64,000 nucleotides of DNA from an uncultured Mycobacterium sp. (GTDB taxonomy: Bacteria; Actinomycetota; Actinomycetes; Mycobacteriales; Mycobacteriaceae), in NCBI GenBank assembly GCA_900078375.1, contig FLQS01000067.1:111357-175356 (forward strand), read 5' to 3'. Position 1 is the stretch's first letter. Each line of letters starts with the position of its first letter. Made by a program: the position numbers and the translations under genes. Shown here in pieces: positions 1 through 7,567 of this stretch. Under the pieces are notes generated by a model that was given only the letters and a program-made list of their open reading frames with translations, was not told the origin of the DNA and ran no database searches.

Positions 1-980
1 TCATCGTGGCGTGTTTCGCCTCCAATGTCGACCGGGTGCAGCAGATCGTCGACGCCGCAATCACACTGGGCCGCCGAGTGTCATTCGTCGGCCGGTCCAT
101 GCTGCGAAATATGGCCATCGCGCGCGAGCTCGGCTTCCTGCAGGTCGAGGATCGCGACGTCGTCGACATCGCGATGGCCGAGGAGATGGCGCCCGAGGGG
201 GTGGTGTTGATCACCACCGGCACACAGGGCGAGCCGATGGCGGCACTGTCGCGGATGTCGCGCGGTGAACATCGCAGCATTACCGTCACCCCCGACGACC
301 TGATCATTCTGTCCTCGTCGCTGATCCCCGGCAACGAAGAAGCGGTCTACGGCGTCATCGACGACCTGGCCAAAATCGGTGCCAGAGTGGTCACCAATCA
401 GCAAGTGCGGGTGCATGTTTCGGGTCACGCCTACGCCGGTGAGCTGCTGTTCCTCTACAACGGGGTGCGGCCACGCAACGTGATGCCGGTGCACGGCACG
501 TGGCGCATGCTGCGCGCCAACGCCAAGCTGGCCGCCCGCAGCGGTGTGCCGGAAGAGAACATCGTGGTGGCCGAGAGCGGCGTCAGCGTCGACCTGGTGG
601 GCGGCCGGGTCGCCATCGCCGGTGCAGTGCCGGTCGGCAAGATGTTCGTCGACGGGCTGATCACCGGCGATGTGGGTGAGGCGACGCTGGGCGAACGGCT
701 GATCCTGAGTTCGGGGTTCATCGCGGCGACGATCGTGGTGAAGCGGGAAACCGGGCGGCTGGCCGCCCCGCCGCACCTGTACTCGCGGGGCTTCTCCGAG
801 GACCCCAAGGCGTTGGAACCGGCGACGCGCAAGGTTCAGGCGGAGCTGGAATCGCTTGCCTCCGACAATGTCACCGACCCGGTCCGCATCGCCCAAGTGG
901 TGCGACGAACCGTCGGCAAATGGGTGGGGGAGACCTACCGGCGCCAGCCGATGATCGTGCCGACCGTCATCGAAGTTTAG
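1..980 (+). CDS. rnj: Ribonuclease J, C-terminal part (cut by window edge)
   Basis: The reading frame is open from the first bases and ends at TAG 978-980, giving about 325 residues of a protein normally near 558. The visible part covers the end of the metallo-beta-lactamase/beta-CASP core (for example GTQGEPMAAL and the PVHGTWRML segment with its histidine) and the C-terminal domain. RNase J is a cytoplasmic endo- and 5'-exoribonuclease for mRNA decay and rRNA maturation. Its place before ftsK matches Rv2752c in M. tuberculosis, where it follows dapA. The true start lies upstream of the window. Confidence 0.93.
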   Translation, partial: IVACFASNVDRVQQIVDAAITLGRRVSFVGRSMLRNMAIARELGFLQVEDRDVVDIAMAEEMAPEGVVLITTGTQGEPMAALSRMSRGEHRSITVTPDDLIILSSSLIPGNEEAVYGVIDDLAKIGARVVTNQQVRVHVSGHAYAGELLFLYNGVRPRNVMPVHGTWRMLRANAKLAARSGVPEENIVVAESGVSVDLVGGRVAIAGAVPVGKMFVDGLITGDVGEATLGERLILSSGFIAATIVVKRETGRLAAPPHLYSRGFSEDPKALEPATRKVQAELESLASDNVTDPVRIAQVVRRTVGKWVGETYRRQPMIVPTVIEV

Positions 981-1003
981 GCGACGACTGCCGCGTAGCC
1001 GGA

Positions 1004-1009
1004 TAAGCT
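1004..1009 (+). promoter_or_regulatory. Candidate -10 element (TAAGCT) of the MFS-like gene
   Basis: TAAGCT fits the mycobacterial TANNNT -10 pattern and ends nine bases before the ATG at 1019. This predicts a very short or absent 5' leader. No clear -35 element is visible. Confidence 0.35.
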
Positions 1010-1018
1010 CTCCTGCTT

Positions 1019-2278
1019 ATGACGCGTCCCGCACAAGGCGGTAACTACCGCGCGCTGCTCACCCAGGGAACGTTCTTCAAAGTGGGCGTCCAGGTGAGCA
1101 GCATCTCGGCCGTCATCCCGTATATTGCCGACCAGCTCGGCAGTCCCGGCGTCGTGGTGGCACTGCTGGCGCCGGCGTTCACCGCCGGAACCATGCTGGG
1201 AACAGTCCTGGGTCCCAAGGTATTACGTCTGACCGACTCGGTCACCGGACTACTGGTCGGGATTGCGCTGACTCAAGCCGCACTCACCGCGCTGGTTGCG
1301 CTCGATATCGCGTTGGCGCCTCGGTGGCTGTTCGCCTACCCACTGTTGTTGGCGTGCTTGCTGATCGGCACCGTCACCGGCAGCTCGCAGGTGGTCTCGC
1401 CAATGGCCATGTCGGCGTTGGTGTCGGCCCAGGAACGTGGCGACCTCATGCTGAAGCAGGCGGGATACAGCGGCGCGCTGGTCGTTCTCATCACCGCCTT
1501 CACTGCGGGGCGCCTGCTGCCCCACACGCCCCGATGGCACGACGCCGATCTGCTCTGGATCTCGGTCGCGGCGATGGTGGTGGGCGCCTTGTGCTGCGCA
1601 ACGTTGCGCACCCCCGGCGTGGAGTTGGCCAAGGGGCCGACCCGCATGGTCGACACGTTGCGCGCCGGACGGCACCAGCTGCGCGCCAACCGTTGGCTGC
1701 GGCGTTTCCTGGCAACGAATCTCGTTTTCGTCCCGGTGATCCTGACGCCCACCTTCTATGCGATCTATGCCGCCGAATTCCTGGGCTCCAGCATCAATGT
1801 CGACCAGTTCCTGGTGTTCGTCGGTGTCGGTCTGTTGGCCGGGATACCGCTGTGGCGCGTCGTCCGCAGGCATCTGGGCGTACGGGGTGTCTACACCTGT
1901 AGCGCGTTGATCAGCGTGGCCGCGGCGGTTCTGTGCATCGCCTCGCAGCAGTGGCAGATCGTCCCGGGGCTGTGGGCGTTCGGACCGGCGATGCTGCTCT
2001 CGGCGGTCGCGAACCAAGCCCTGCTACCGGCTGCCTACGACTGGATCTTCGATCACGCCGACAGCGCGGACGCGGTCGTGCTGATCAGCTGCACCCACAT
2101 CGTCATCAGCGTGGGCATGATCATCGCCGGCTTCGCGCTCGGTCTGATTGCCGAAGGTGCGCCCGCGGTGTGGCCGCTGCTGACGATGCTGCTGCTCACC
2201 GTTGTCGCGGCTGTGACCGGGGCACGGGCTCCGGGTGGTCAGCGCGAGCGAAGCCAGCGCACCGCGCGATCCCGGTAG
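1019..2278 (+). CDS. MFS-like multi-pass membrane transporter
   Basis: The 419-residue protein is hydrophobic throughout, with about ten to twelve membrane segments and short charged loops, as in the major facilitator superfamily. An Arg/Gly/Ser-rich cytoplasmic tail closes it. The substrate cannot be told. The ATG at 1019 is preceded by a TANNNT element and has no clear Shine-Dalgarno. Its last 40 bases overlap the 3' end of the convergent heme-subunit gene (stop at 2239), so the two messages would share complementary ends. No orthologue is recalled at this place in M. tuberculosis. Confidence 0.72.
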   Translation: MTRPAQGGNYRALLTQGTFFKVGVQVSSISAVIPYIADQLGSPGVVVALLAPAFTAGTMLGTVLGPKVLRLTDSVTGLLVGIALTQAALTALVALDIALAPRWLFAYPLLLACLLIGTVTGSSQVVSPMAMSALVSAQERGDLMLKQAGYSGALVVLITAFTAGRLLPHTPRWHDADLLWISVAAMVVGALCCATLRTPGVELAKGPTRMVDTLRAGRHQLRANRWLRRFLATNLVFVPVILTPTFYAIYAAEFLGSSINVDQFLVFVGVGLLAGIPLWRVVRRHLGVRGVYTCSALISVAAAVLCIASQQWQIVPGLWAFGPAMLLSAVANQALLPAAYDWIFDHADSADAVVLISCTHIVISVGMIIAGFALGLIAEGAPAVWPLLTMLLLTVVAAVTGARAPGGQRERSQRTARSR

Positions 2279-3222
2279 GCGCTCAGGCCTTTGTATTCGG
2301 CCATGTCGTCCGGCAATTCGGCCAGCACCGCCGCGGTACGGGCGCGCCACTCGTCGACGGCGGCAATGTCGGCCAGCGGCAGCATGTAGCTGCGGATCAG
2401 AAAGCAGATCGCCCCGGACTCCGGCAGCCGGATCAGGTGCTGGACCTCCACACGCAGGTGGATCAGCCGGCCGAACGCCTCGTCGTCGAGCGCGTCGAGC
2501 TGGTCGCGGTCGGGTAGCCAGTCGGGAACGGCCTCGGTGGACACGTCCAGTCGGCGCCCCACCGTCATGGACCAATTGGTGCGGCGATAGATGTCGCCTG
2601 CCGCCAAGCGCATCAGGAATTCCCGTGCCCTGGTGATCACCCCGGTCTCACGCAGGCGGGGGACCGGGCCGTGGATCTCCAGGAACGTCATCCCGACGTC
2701 GAACCCGAACGACCAGCCCGCGGCGAAGGTGACCACACCCGCGTCGGCGAACAGGTCACCGTCGCGCTGGTCGAGCAGGACGATGTCCTCCTGCACCTGG
2801 CCGGCGATGTAGGCCAGCGGTTCGCACGGCAAGCTTGACTCGTCACCGATGACGAAATCCTGTTCGATATCCAGCAATTCGTTGCACCAATGCCAGGTCT
2901 CGCCCTCGCGGGTCAGCGACATGGTCGCTGGGTAAGCGGTAGCCAGTTCGGTCATCAACGCCAGCATGGTGTCCCAGCAGGCGACGCGCATGTGGGGCAG
3001 CACCGCATGGCGGGATGGGTCGTCCGCCAGGATGCGTCGGCGCTCGGCGATTTCATGGCCGTACTCGCTGTCGATGTCCACCACCCGCTGGCCCCACTGA
3101 CCGGTCGCAGTGGCGACGACTGCGCCGGCCGGCGCGATGTTCGTGCTATAGCGGTAGGAATCTCCCGTGTACGGAAAGGGGAAGGACGCCACCAGATCCG
3201 GCGCCGACACCAGCCGGCTCAT
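2239..3222 (-). CDS. DUF3445 heme-dependent oxidative N-demethylase family protein (dimethylamine monooxygenase-like subunit)
   Basis: The 327-residue protein looks like the DUF3445 family, which supplies the heme-binding catalytic subunit of dimethylamine monooxygenase. Family-like segments include FPFPYTGDSYRYSTNI near the N-terminus, SLPCEPLAYIAGQVQEDIVL, GWSFGFDVGMTFLEIHGPVP and the RRTNWSM stretch that follows. The ATG at 3222 overlaps the TGA of the upstream reductase as ATGA, so the pair is probably translationally coupled. Known homologues oxidise secondary methylamines using electrons from a partner reductase; the substrate here is inferred from that. The 3' end overlaps the convergent transporter gene by 40 bases. 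Confidence 0.78.
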   Translation of the reverse strand: MSRLVSAPDLVASFPFPYTGDSYRYSTNIAPAGAVVATATGQWGQRVVDIDSEYGHEIAERRRILADDPSRHAVLPHMRVACWDTMLALMTELATAYPATMSLTREGETWHWCNELLDIEQDFVIGDESSLPCEPLAYIAGQVQEDIVLLDQRDGDLFADAGVVTFAAGWSFGFDVGMTFLEIHGPVPRLRETGVITRAREFLMRLAAGDIYRRTNWSMTVGRRLDVSTEAVPDWLPDRDQLDALDDEAFGRLIHLRVEVQHLIRLPESGAICFLIRSYMLPLADIAAVDEWRARTAAVLAELPDDMAEYKGLSAYRDRAVRWLRSR

Positions 3223-4172
3223 AGCTCCAGCTCCACTCGGCCGGACCCGCGCGAGACGCAGGCCATCATCGAGTCGCGGCGCTCGTCGTCGCTCAGATAG
3301 AGGTCGCGATGCAACACTGAGCCGGATCGCACCGGCACCCGGCATTCACCGCACACGCCCTGGTGGCACAGGCTGGGGACGGAATGCCCGCGGGCCGTCA
3401 ATGACTCCAGCAGGGAGACTCCCGACTCGACGGTGAAAACATCACCACTGCAGGACAACTCGACTTCGAATGGATCCCCGGGTGCCAGGTCGCCGCCGAA
3501 GTGTTCGACATGGATGCGGCTGGGCGGCCAGCCAAACCCGGTGGCGGCGGTAACAACGTCGTCGATGAATTGGCTTGGGCCGCAGATGTAGACATGCGTC
3601 CCGAACGGTTGGCCGGCCAATGTGGGCAACAGCTCGGACAGGAAAGCCGCGCGGTCGGTGAAGAACGCCGCATTGTCGGTGCCGGATGTCGTCGGCCCAG
3701 CGGCTCCGGTCAGCGAGCCGATCTCGTCGACGTAGGCGCCGCGGCCCTGCCGGTGGACGTAGAGCAACCGCACGTCACGGCCCCAGCGCCGGGCGCTGCG
3801 CAGGTGCGACACCATCGGGGTGATCCCGATGCCTGCGGCGATCAATAGGTGCCTGCTGGCGCGCAGCACCGGGGCGAAGGCGCTGCGCGGCTGGTGGGCC
3901 ACAAGGGTGGCGCCGACCGTCAAATATCGGTGAATCCAGCGCGATCCGCCGCGTCCCTGCGGACATTCCAGCACCGACACCACGTATTCGCGGGGCGAGG
4001 TGGTCTCACCCGTCAGCGAGTAGGCGTTGGCGCCGTCGGCGCACTGGATCACGATGTGGCTGCCAGGGGTGAACGACGGCAACACCCCGCGGTCAGCGCG
4101 GGCCAGAGTCAGTGTCCTGATCCCGGGCACAGTGTCGTCGATCGCGACGACTTCCAACGTCAGCGTGCTCAT
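3219..4172 (-). CDS. PDR/VanB-type flavin/[2Fe-2S] oxidoreductase (monooxygenase reductase subunit)
   Basis: The 317-residue protein has the phthalate dioxygenase reductase layout. An FMN-binding barrel comes first (TPGSHIVIQ, Y-S-L-T), then the NAD domain (LIAAGIGITPMVSHLRS; VYICGPSQFI), and last a plant-type ferredoxin domain with the cluster cysteines in SLCHQGVCGEC plus a later MACVS cysteine. It passes electrons from NAD(P)H to an oxygenase. Both junctions are 4-base ATGA overlaps, with the heme subunit downstream and the small subunit upstream, which marks a tight three-gene operon. The start is the ATG at 4172; longer readings upstream have non-coding composition. Confidence 0.86.
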   Translation of the reverse strand: MSTLTLEVVAIDDTVPGIRTLTLARADRGVLPSFTPGSHIVIQCADGANAYSLTGETTSPREYVVSVLECPQGRGGSRWIHRYLTVGATLVAHQPRSAFAPVLRASRHLLIAAGIGITPMVSHLRSARRWGRDVRLLYVHRQGRGAYVDEIGSLTGAAGPTTSGTDNAAFFTDRAAFLSELLPTLAGQPFGTHVYICGPSQFIDDVVTAATGFGWPPSRIHVEHFGGDLAPGDPFEVELSCSGDVFTVESGVSLLESLTARGHSVPSLCHQGVCGECRVPVRSGSVLHRDLYLSDDERRDSMMACVSRGSGRVELEL

Positions 4173-4699
4173 GGTGTCGGATCGGCCTTGGTCGCGAATC
4201 CCAGGTGGGTGCCGAGCCGCCGGGACACGTGGTAGTAGACGAACAGCCGGCGTGCGCAGCCGGTGCAGGAGATCTCCTCGGTCAATCCCACTGGCGCAGC
4301 GGTGGTGGTCCGGCAGTGCGCGCAATAGATTTCGCGGGTGGCCACTTCGGTACTGGCGACGGTGATCTCGTCGTCGGCCGCACCGAGTTCGAGGGCGCGG
4401 GCGCGGACTCGCAGGCACGCGTGGGCGGGCCCGGCCAGTAACAGCCGCCAGCCGACCACAGCATCGGCGAGGTCGGCGTCCAATACGGTGCATGCCGCCG
4501 CCGCGTCGGCGACCAGATGCACCCGCGGCTCGGCGTCGGGACGCTCAGCGCCGAGCTGGGCGGTCCACCGCGCGGCGATCTCGGCGGCCTCGGCGCCGAT
4601 GGCCAGCACCGTGTACTGGCGGCCGGTCAGATCGGCCGTCGGACAAGCGGGTTCGACGGCCCACGCCGGGACGCTGGTGAGGTCCAGATCGGGTGTCAT
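4169..4699 (-). CDS. DmmA-like small subunit of dimethylamine monooxygenase
   Basis: The 176-residue protein has an N-terminal alpha/beta domain and a short C-terminal domain with two CxxC pairs (YCAHC and SCTGC), probably a zinc site. It ends in a conserved-looking VYYHVSRRLGTHLGF stretch. This matches my memory of DmmA-family proteins, which occur with DUF3445 and PDR-type reductase genes. It is the first gene of the minus-strand operon, and its stop overlaps the reductase start (ATGA). The ATG at 4699 lies 41 bases from the divergent thiolase-like start, so both promoters must sit in or near that short gap. Confidence 0.72.
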   Translation of the reverse strand: MTPDLDLTSVPAWAVEPACPTADLTGRQYTVLAIGAEAAEIAARWTAQLGAERPDAEPRVHLVADAAAACTVLDADLADAVVGWRLLLAGPAHACLRVRARALELGAADDEITVASTEVATREIYCAHCRTTTAAPVGLTEEISCTGCARRLFVYYHVSRRLGTHLGFATKADPTP

Positions 4700-4740
4700 C
4701 GTCACCCGATCGTAGTGCAGCGTGTGATAGACAGCTTTTC

Positions 4741-6231
4741 GTGCCAGCCATCGACCCGTCGACCCCTGTCCTCGTCGGCTGGCATTCGGTGAGCCGCCGT
4801 GACGCCGACCCCCGCGACGGTCAGGAGGCCGCCGAACTGATGGCGAGCGCCGCGCGCTGGGCGTTGAAGGCCTCCGGCGTGGACGGCGTCGACGTGGACT
4901 GGATTGGCGCCCCCGCAGGCTTGACCCGTTACGCGGACCCCGCGCGCCTCGTGGCCGAACGAATCGACGCGGGTGCCGCACACACCGTGCTCGCCCACAT
5001 CGGCGTCATGCAGCAGACACTGGTCAGCCACGCATGTCGGGCCGTCCAAACCGGCACCCACCGGGTGGCGTTGGTGGTTGGTGGCGAGGCGCACTACCGC
5101 AAGGTCCGCGCGGCAGCACGCGGGCTGGAAGCGCACGTCACCACCCAGGCGGCGGGTGTGGAGCCCGACGAGTCCCTGACCTCACCGGATTTCGACGCGG
5201 GCATGTCGCACCCTGCGGAGGTGGCCGCGGGACTGTCGGCCACTCCCGCGTACTACGCCCTGATCGACAGTTTCTGGCGGAGCCAGAACGGGCGGAGCGT
5301 CGAGGAGCACCGCGATGAGCTCGCTCGGGTGTACTCGCGATTCTCCGCAATCGCCCGGAACAACCCGGATGCGGTGCGGACCAACGGCTATCGTCCCGAC
5401 GAGCTGCGCGACCCGTCGGCAAACAACCCGATGCTGGCCTTTCCCTACACCAAGTTGTTGGCCACGACCTGGACCGTCGATCAAGGGTGTGCGCTGGTCA
5501 TCACGACCCACCGGCACGCCGACGAACTGGGGATCCCCACCGGGGCGCGGTGCTACCCGGCCGTGGCGGTCGAGTCCAATCACGTTGTGCCAGTGGCCGG
5601 CCGAACCCGGCTCAGTCAGCCGGCCGGGATGCGCATCATCGGCGAGACGATCTCGCACCGGATGAGGCGGGATGTTTCCGAGATCGAGCTGCTGGACCTC
5701 TATTCGGCGTTCCCCGCGCCGGTGTTCATCGGAGCCCAGGCGCTGCGCGTGCCGGCGGGACGTGATCTGACCCTGACAGGTGGCATGTCCTTCGCCGGTG
5801 GTCCGCTCAACAGTTATGTCCTGCATGCGATTGCGGCTGCGGCGCAGCGATTGACCAGCTCGGACGCCCACGCCGCACTGGTCAGCAGTGTGAGTGGCCT
5901 CTACACCAAGCAGGGGGCGTTGGTGATCACCGCCGAGGCGCCGCCAGAGCCGTTCGAGACGATCGACGTCACGGACGCTGTCGCCGGCGAAGAACCGCCG
6001 CTGCCGGTCGTCGTCGACGCGCAGGGTGCCGCCCGGGTTGTCGCGTATACCGTTGTGTTCGAGGGAGATCGACCCGAGCGTGCGATCGTGGTGGCTGATC
6101 TGGCCGACGGCAGCCGCGCCGTGGCTCGCAGCCACGATCAGGAACTGATGGCATCGGCGCTGATCGACGACCTCGTCGGCGCCGAGGTAGTCCTGCGCGA
6201 CGGCATCTTCACCGCCGCCGCTCAGGCCTAG
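4741..6231 (+). CDS. Thiolase-superfamily protein (acetyl-CoA acetyltransferase / lipid-transfer-like)
   Basis: The 496-residue protein resembles the mycobacterial SCP2-thiolase-like acetyltransferases. It has VLVGWHSVSRRD at the N-terminus, a SHACRAVQTGTHRVALVVGGEA segment at the place of the thiolase nucleophile loop, FPYTKLLATTWTVDQGCALVI, and a late GGMSFAGGPLNSYVLH loop. The catalytic residues are not certain enough to assign a reaction; CoA-ester condensation or cleavage is the family role. The GTG at 4741 gives the N-terminus expected for the family, and an in-frame ATG at 4693 would overlap the divergent gene. It ends two bases before the convergent SDR. Confidence 0.75.
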   Translation: MPAIDPSTPVLVGWHSVSRRDADPRDGQEAAELMASAARWALKASGVDGVDVDWIGAPAGLTRYADPARLVAERIDAGAAHTVLAHIGVMQQTLVSHACRAVQTGTHRVALVVGGEAHYRKVRAAARGLEAHVTTQAAGVEPDESLTSPDFDAGMSHPAEVAAGLSATPAYYALIDSFWRSQNGRSVEEHRDELARVYSRFSAIARNNPDAVRTNGYRPDELRDPSANNPMLAFPYTKLLATTWTVDQGCALVITTHRHADELGIPTGARCYPAVAVESNHVVPVAGRTRLSQPAGMRIIGETISHRMRRDVSEIELLDLYSAFPAPVFIGAQALRVPAGRDLTLTGGMSFAGGPLNSYVLHAIAAAAQRLTSSDAHAALVSSVSGLYTKQGALVITAEAPPEPFETIDVTDAVAGEEPPLPVVVDAQGAARVVAYTVVFEGDRPERAIVVADLADGSRAVARSHDQELMASALIDDLVGAEVVLRDGIFTAAAQA

Positions 6232-6233
6232 CC

Positions 6234-7049
6234 TCAGCGCTTGTTGGTGTACCCGGCGTCGACGGGCAGCGTGACCCCGGTGACATAGCGGCCGGCGTCG
6301 GAGACCAGGAAGTACACCGCGTTGGCGATGTCCTCGGGTTCCAGCGTCTGCACCGGCAGCGCGTTGCTCATGTCCGGCCCGCCCTGCATCTGCTGGGCGA
6401 AGCCCTCCAGCCAGGACCGGGTGAACTCGTTGTCGATCATCGGGGTGTTGACCCCGGCCGGGTGCACTGAGTTGACCCGAATATTGAACGCCGCGAGGAA
6501 ATTCGCGTACGCCCGCATGAGGCCGACCACGCCGTGCTTGGCGACCGTATACCCCAGCGACCCGGCAACCGGGGCGCCGATGCCCACCAGCCCGGCCACC
6601 GAACTGGTCAGCACGATCGCGCCACCGTCGCCCTGCTTGATCATCGGCTTCATCGCCACGTCGACCGTGTGATAGACGCCGGTCAGATTGACGTCGATGA
6701 CGTCCTGCCAGGCGCCGTCGTCGGCCATCGGGGCGATACCGGCGTTCGCGATCACGATGTCGAGCCGGCCCAGTTCCTCGATGCCCTGGTACACGGCGGC
6801 CTTCAGCGCCGCCCGGTCCCGGACGTCGGCCTCCCGGGCGACGATGCGGGCCCCGGTCTCCTCGACGAGCTTGACCGTGACCGCCATGTCCTCGGGCGTG
6901 GCCAGCGGGTAGGGCACGCTGGCGATTTGGTCGCACAGGTCCAGCGCGATGATGTTGGCGCCTTCGGAGGCCAGCTTCAGCGCGTGCGCGCGGCCCTGGC
7001 CGCGAGCGGCGCCGGTGATCAGGGCGACCTTGCCGTCGAGTTCACCCAT
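6234..7049 (-). CDS. Mycofactocin-coupled SDR family oxidoreductase (Rv2750-like)
   Basis: The 271-residue classical short-chain dehydrogenase has the cofactor motif TGAARGQG at residues 12-19, NAG at 102-104, Ser149/150 and the Y167-x3-K171 catalytic pair. The GQGR motif and the insertion after the second strand are typical of the SDR subfamily that keeps its NAD(H) bound and exchanges electrons with the peptide cofactor mycofactocin. The alcohol or ketone substrate is unknown. It lies five bases after the ABM-domain gene on the same strand, so both probably share one message. The order SDR next to ABM matches Rv2750-Rv2749. Confidence 0.85.
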   Translation of the reverse strand: MGELDGKVALITGAARGQGRAHALKLASEGANIIALDLCDQIASVPYPLATPEDMAVTVKLVEETGARIVAREADVRDRAALKAAVYQGIEELGRLDIVIANAGIAPMADDGAWQDVIDVNLTGVYHTVDVAMKPMIKQGDGGAIVLTSSVAGLVGIGAPVAGSLGYTVAKHGVVGLMRAYANFLAAFNIRVNSVHPAGVNTPMIDNEFTRSWLEGFAQQMQGGPDMSNALPVQTLEPEDIANAVYFLVSDAGRYVTGVTLPVDAGYTNKR

Positions 7050-7054
7050 GATGA

Positions 7055-7369
7055 TTAAGGACGGACCTGTCCCTTGGCCGGGTCACCGGCCGGGATGGGC
7101 TGCAGCATCTTGATGTCCGGCGCGCCGTCGAGGTGCTCGCCGATCGCGCCGAACAGGGCGCTCACACCGGGCGCGGTGCTGTGAGTCTTGAGCGCGTCTT
7201 CGTCGGCCCACTGCTCGACGAACACGAACGTTTTGTCGCCTTCATGCACGGCATACAGGTCGCAACCAGGCTCTTCATGGACCGCGGCGACCGCCGTCTT
7301 GCAGGCCTCGCGCACGGCATCGACGGATTCGGGCTTGACGGTGAAGCTGGCAACGACGACGACGGGCAT
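7055..7369 (-). CDS. ABM-domain (antibiotic biosynthesis monooxygenase-like) small protein, Rv2749-like
   Basis: The 104-residue protein has the compact dimeric alpha+beta barrel pattern of ABM proteins: VVVVASFTVKPE, then ACKTAVAAVHEEPGCDLYAVHE, then FVFVEQWADEDALKTH. Family members range from cofactor-free monooxygenases to heme oxygenases and structural proteins, so no reaction can be assigned. It is the promoter-proximal gene of the pair with the SDR. The ATG at 7369 is preceded by a GAGGAG ribosome-binding site, which settles the start. Confidence 0.8.
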   Translation of the reverse strand: MPVVVVASFTVKPESVDAVREACKTAVAAVHEEPGCDLYAVHEGDKTFVFVEQWADEDALKTHSTAPGVSALFGAIGEHLDGAPDIKMLQPIPAGDPAKGQVRP

Positions 7370-7404
7370 GAGCGAGCTCCTCGGAAGTAGGTGTGACGGC
7401 GCTT

Positions 7405-7410
7405 ACGTTA
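7405..7410 (-). promoter_or_regulatory. Candidate -10 element (TAACGT) for the ABM-SDR pair
   Basis: On the minus strand TAACGT fits TANNNT and predicts a start about 29 bases before the ATG at 7369, leaving room for the GAGGAG ribosome-binding site. No strong -35 is seen. Confidence 0.3.
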
Positions 7411-7554
7411 GCCCTGCTTCGTATCGCCGCACGATGGGGTCTCGGTAGGCGGTTCGAGGGCCCCATAAACGGCCTCTGTTGGCCTTTGTCGCAGTCTGGC
7501 AACGACGCGCCGTGTTACGGGTGTTGTGGGTGGTGCAGATGGGGTAACTGCGAC

Positions 7555-7560
7555 TAGGCT
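7555..7560 (+). promoter_or_regulatory. -10 element (TAGGCT) for a leaderless ftsK message
   Basis: TAGGCT fits TANNNT and lies seven bases before the ATG at 7568, so transcription would begin at or beside the start codon. No Shine-Dalgarno is present upstream, which agrees with leaderless initiation. Confidence 0.45.
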
Positions 7561-7567
7561 TGCCCGC

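Noticed and set aside
81..896. Antisense open frame opposite rnj
   Set aside because: The His/Arg/Asp-rich translation is typical of GC-driven shadow frames. RNase J on the plus strand is certain.
5182..6936. Antisense open frame of 584 codons across the thiolase-like gene and SDR
   Set aside because: It runs opposite one real gene and through another in a wrong frame, with low-complexity Arg/Gly composition and no recognisable domain.
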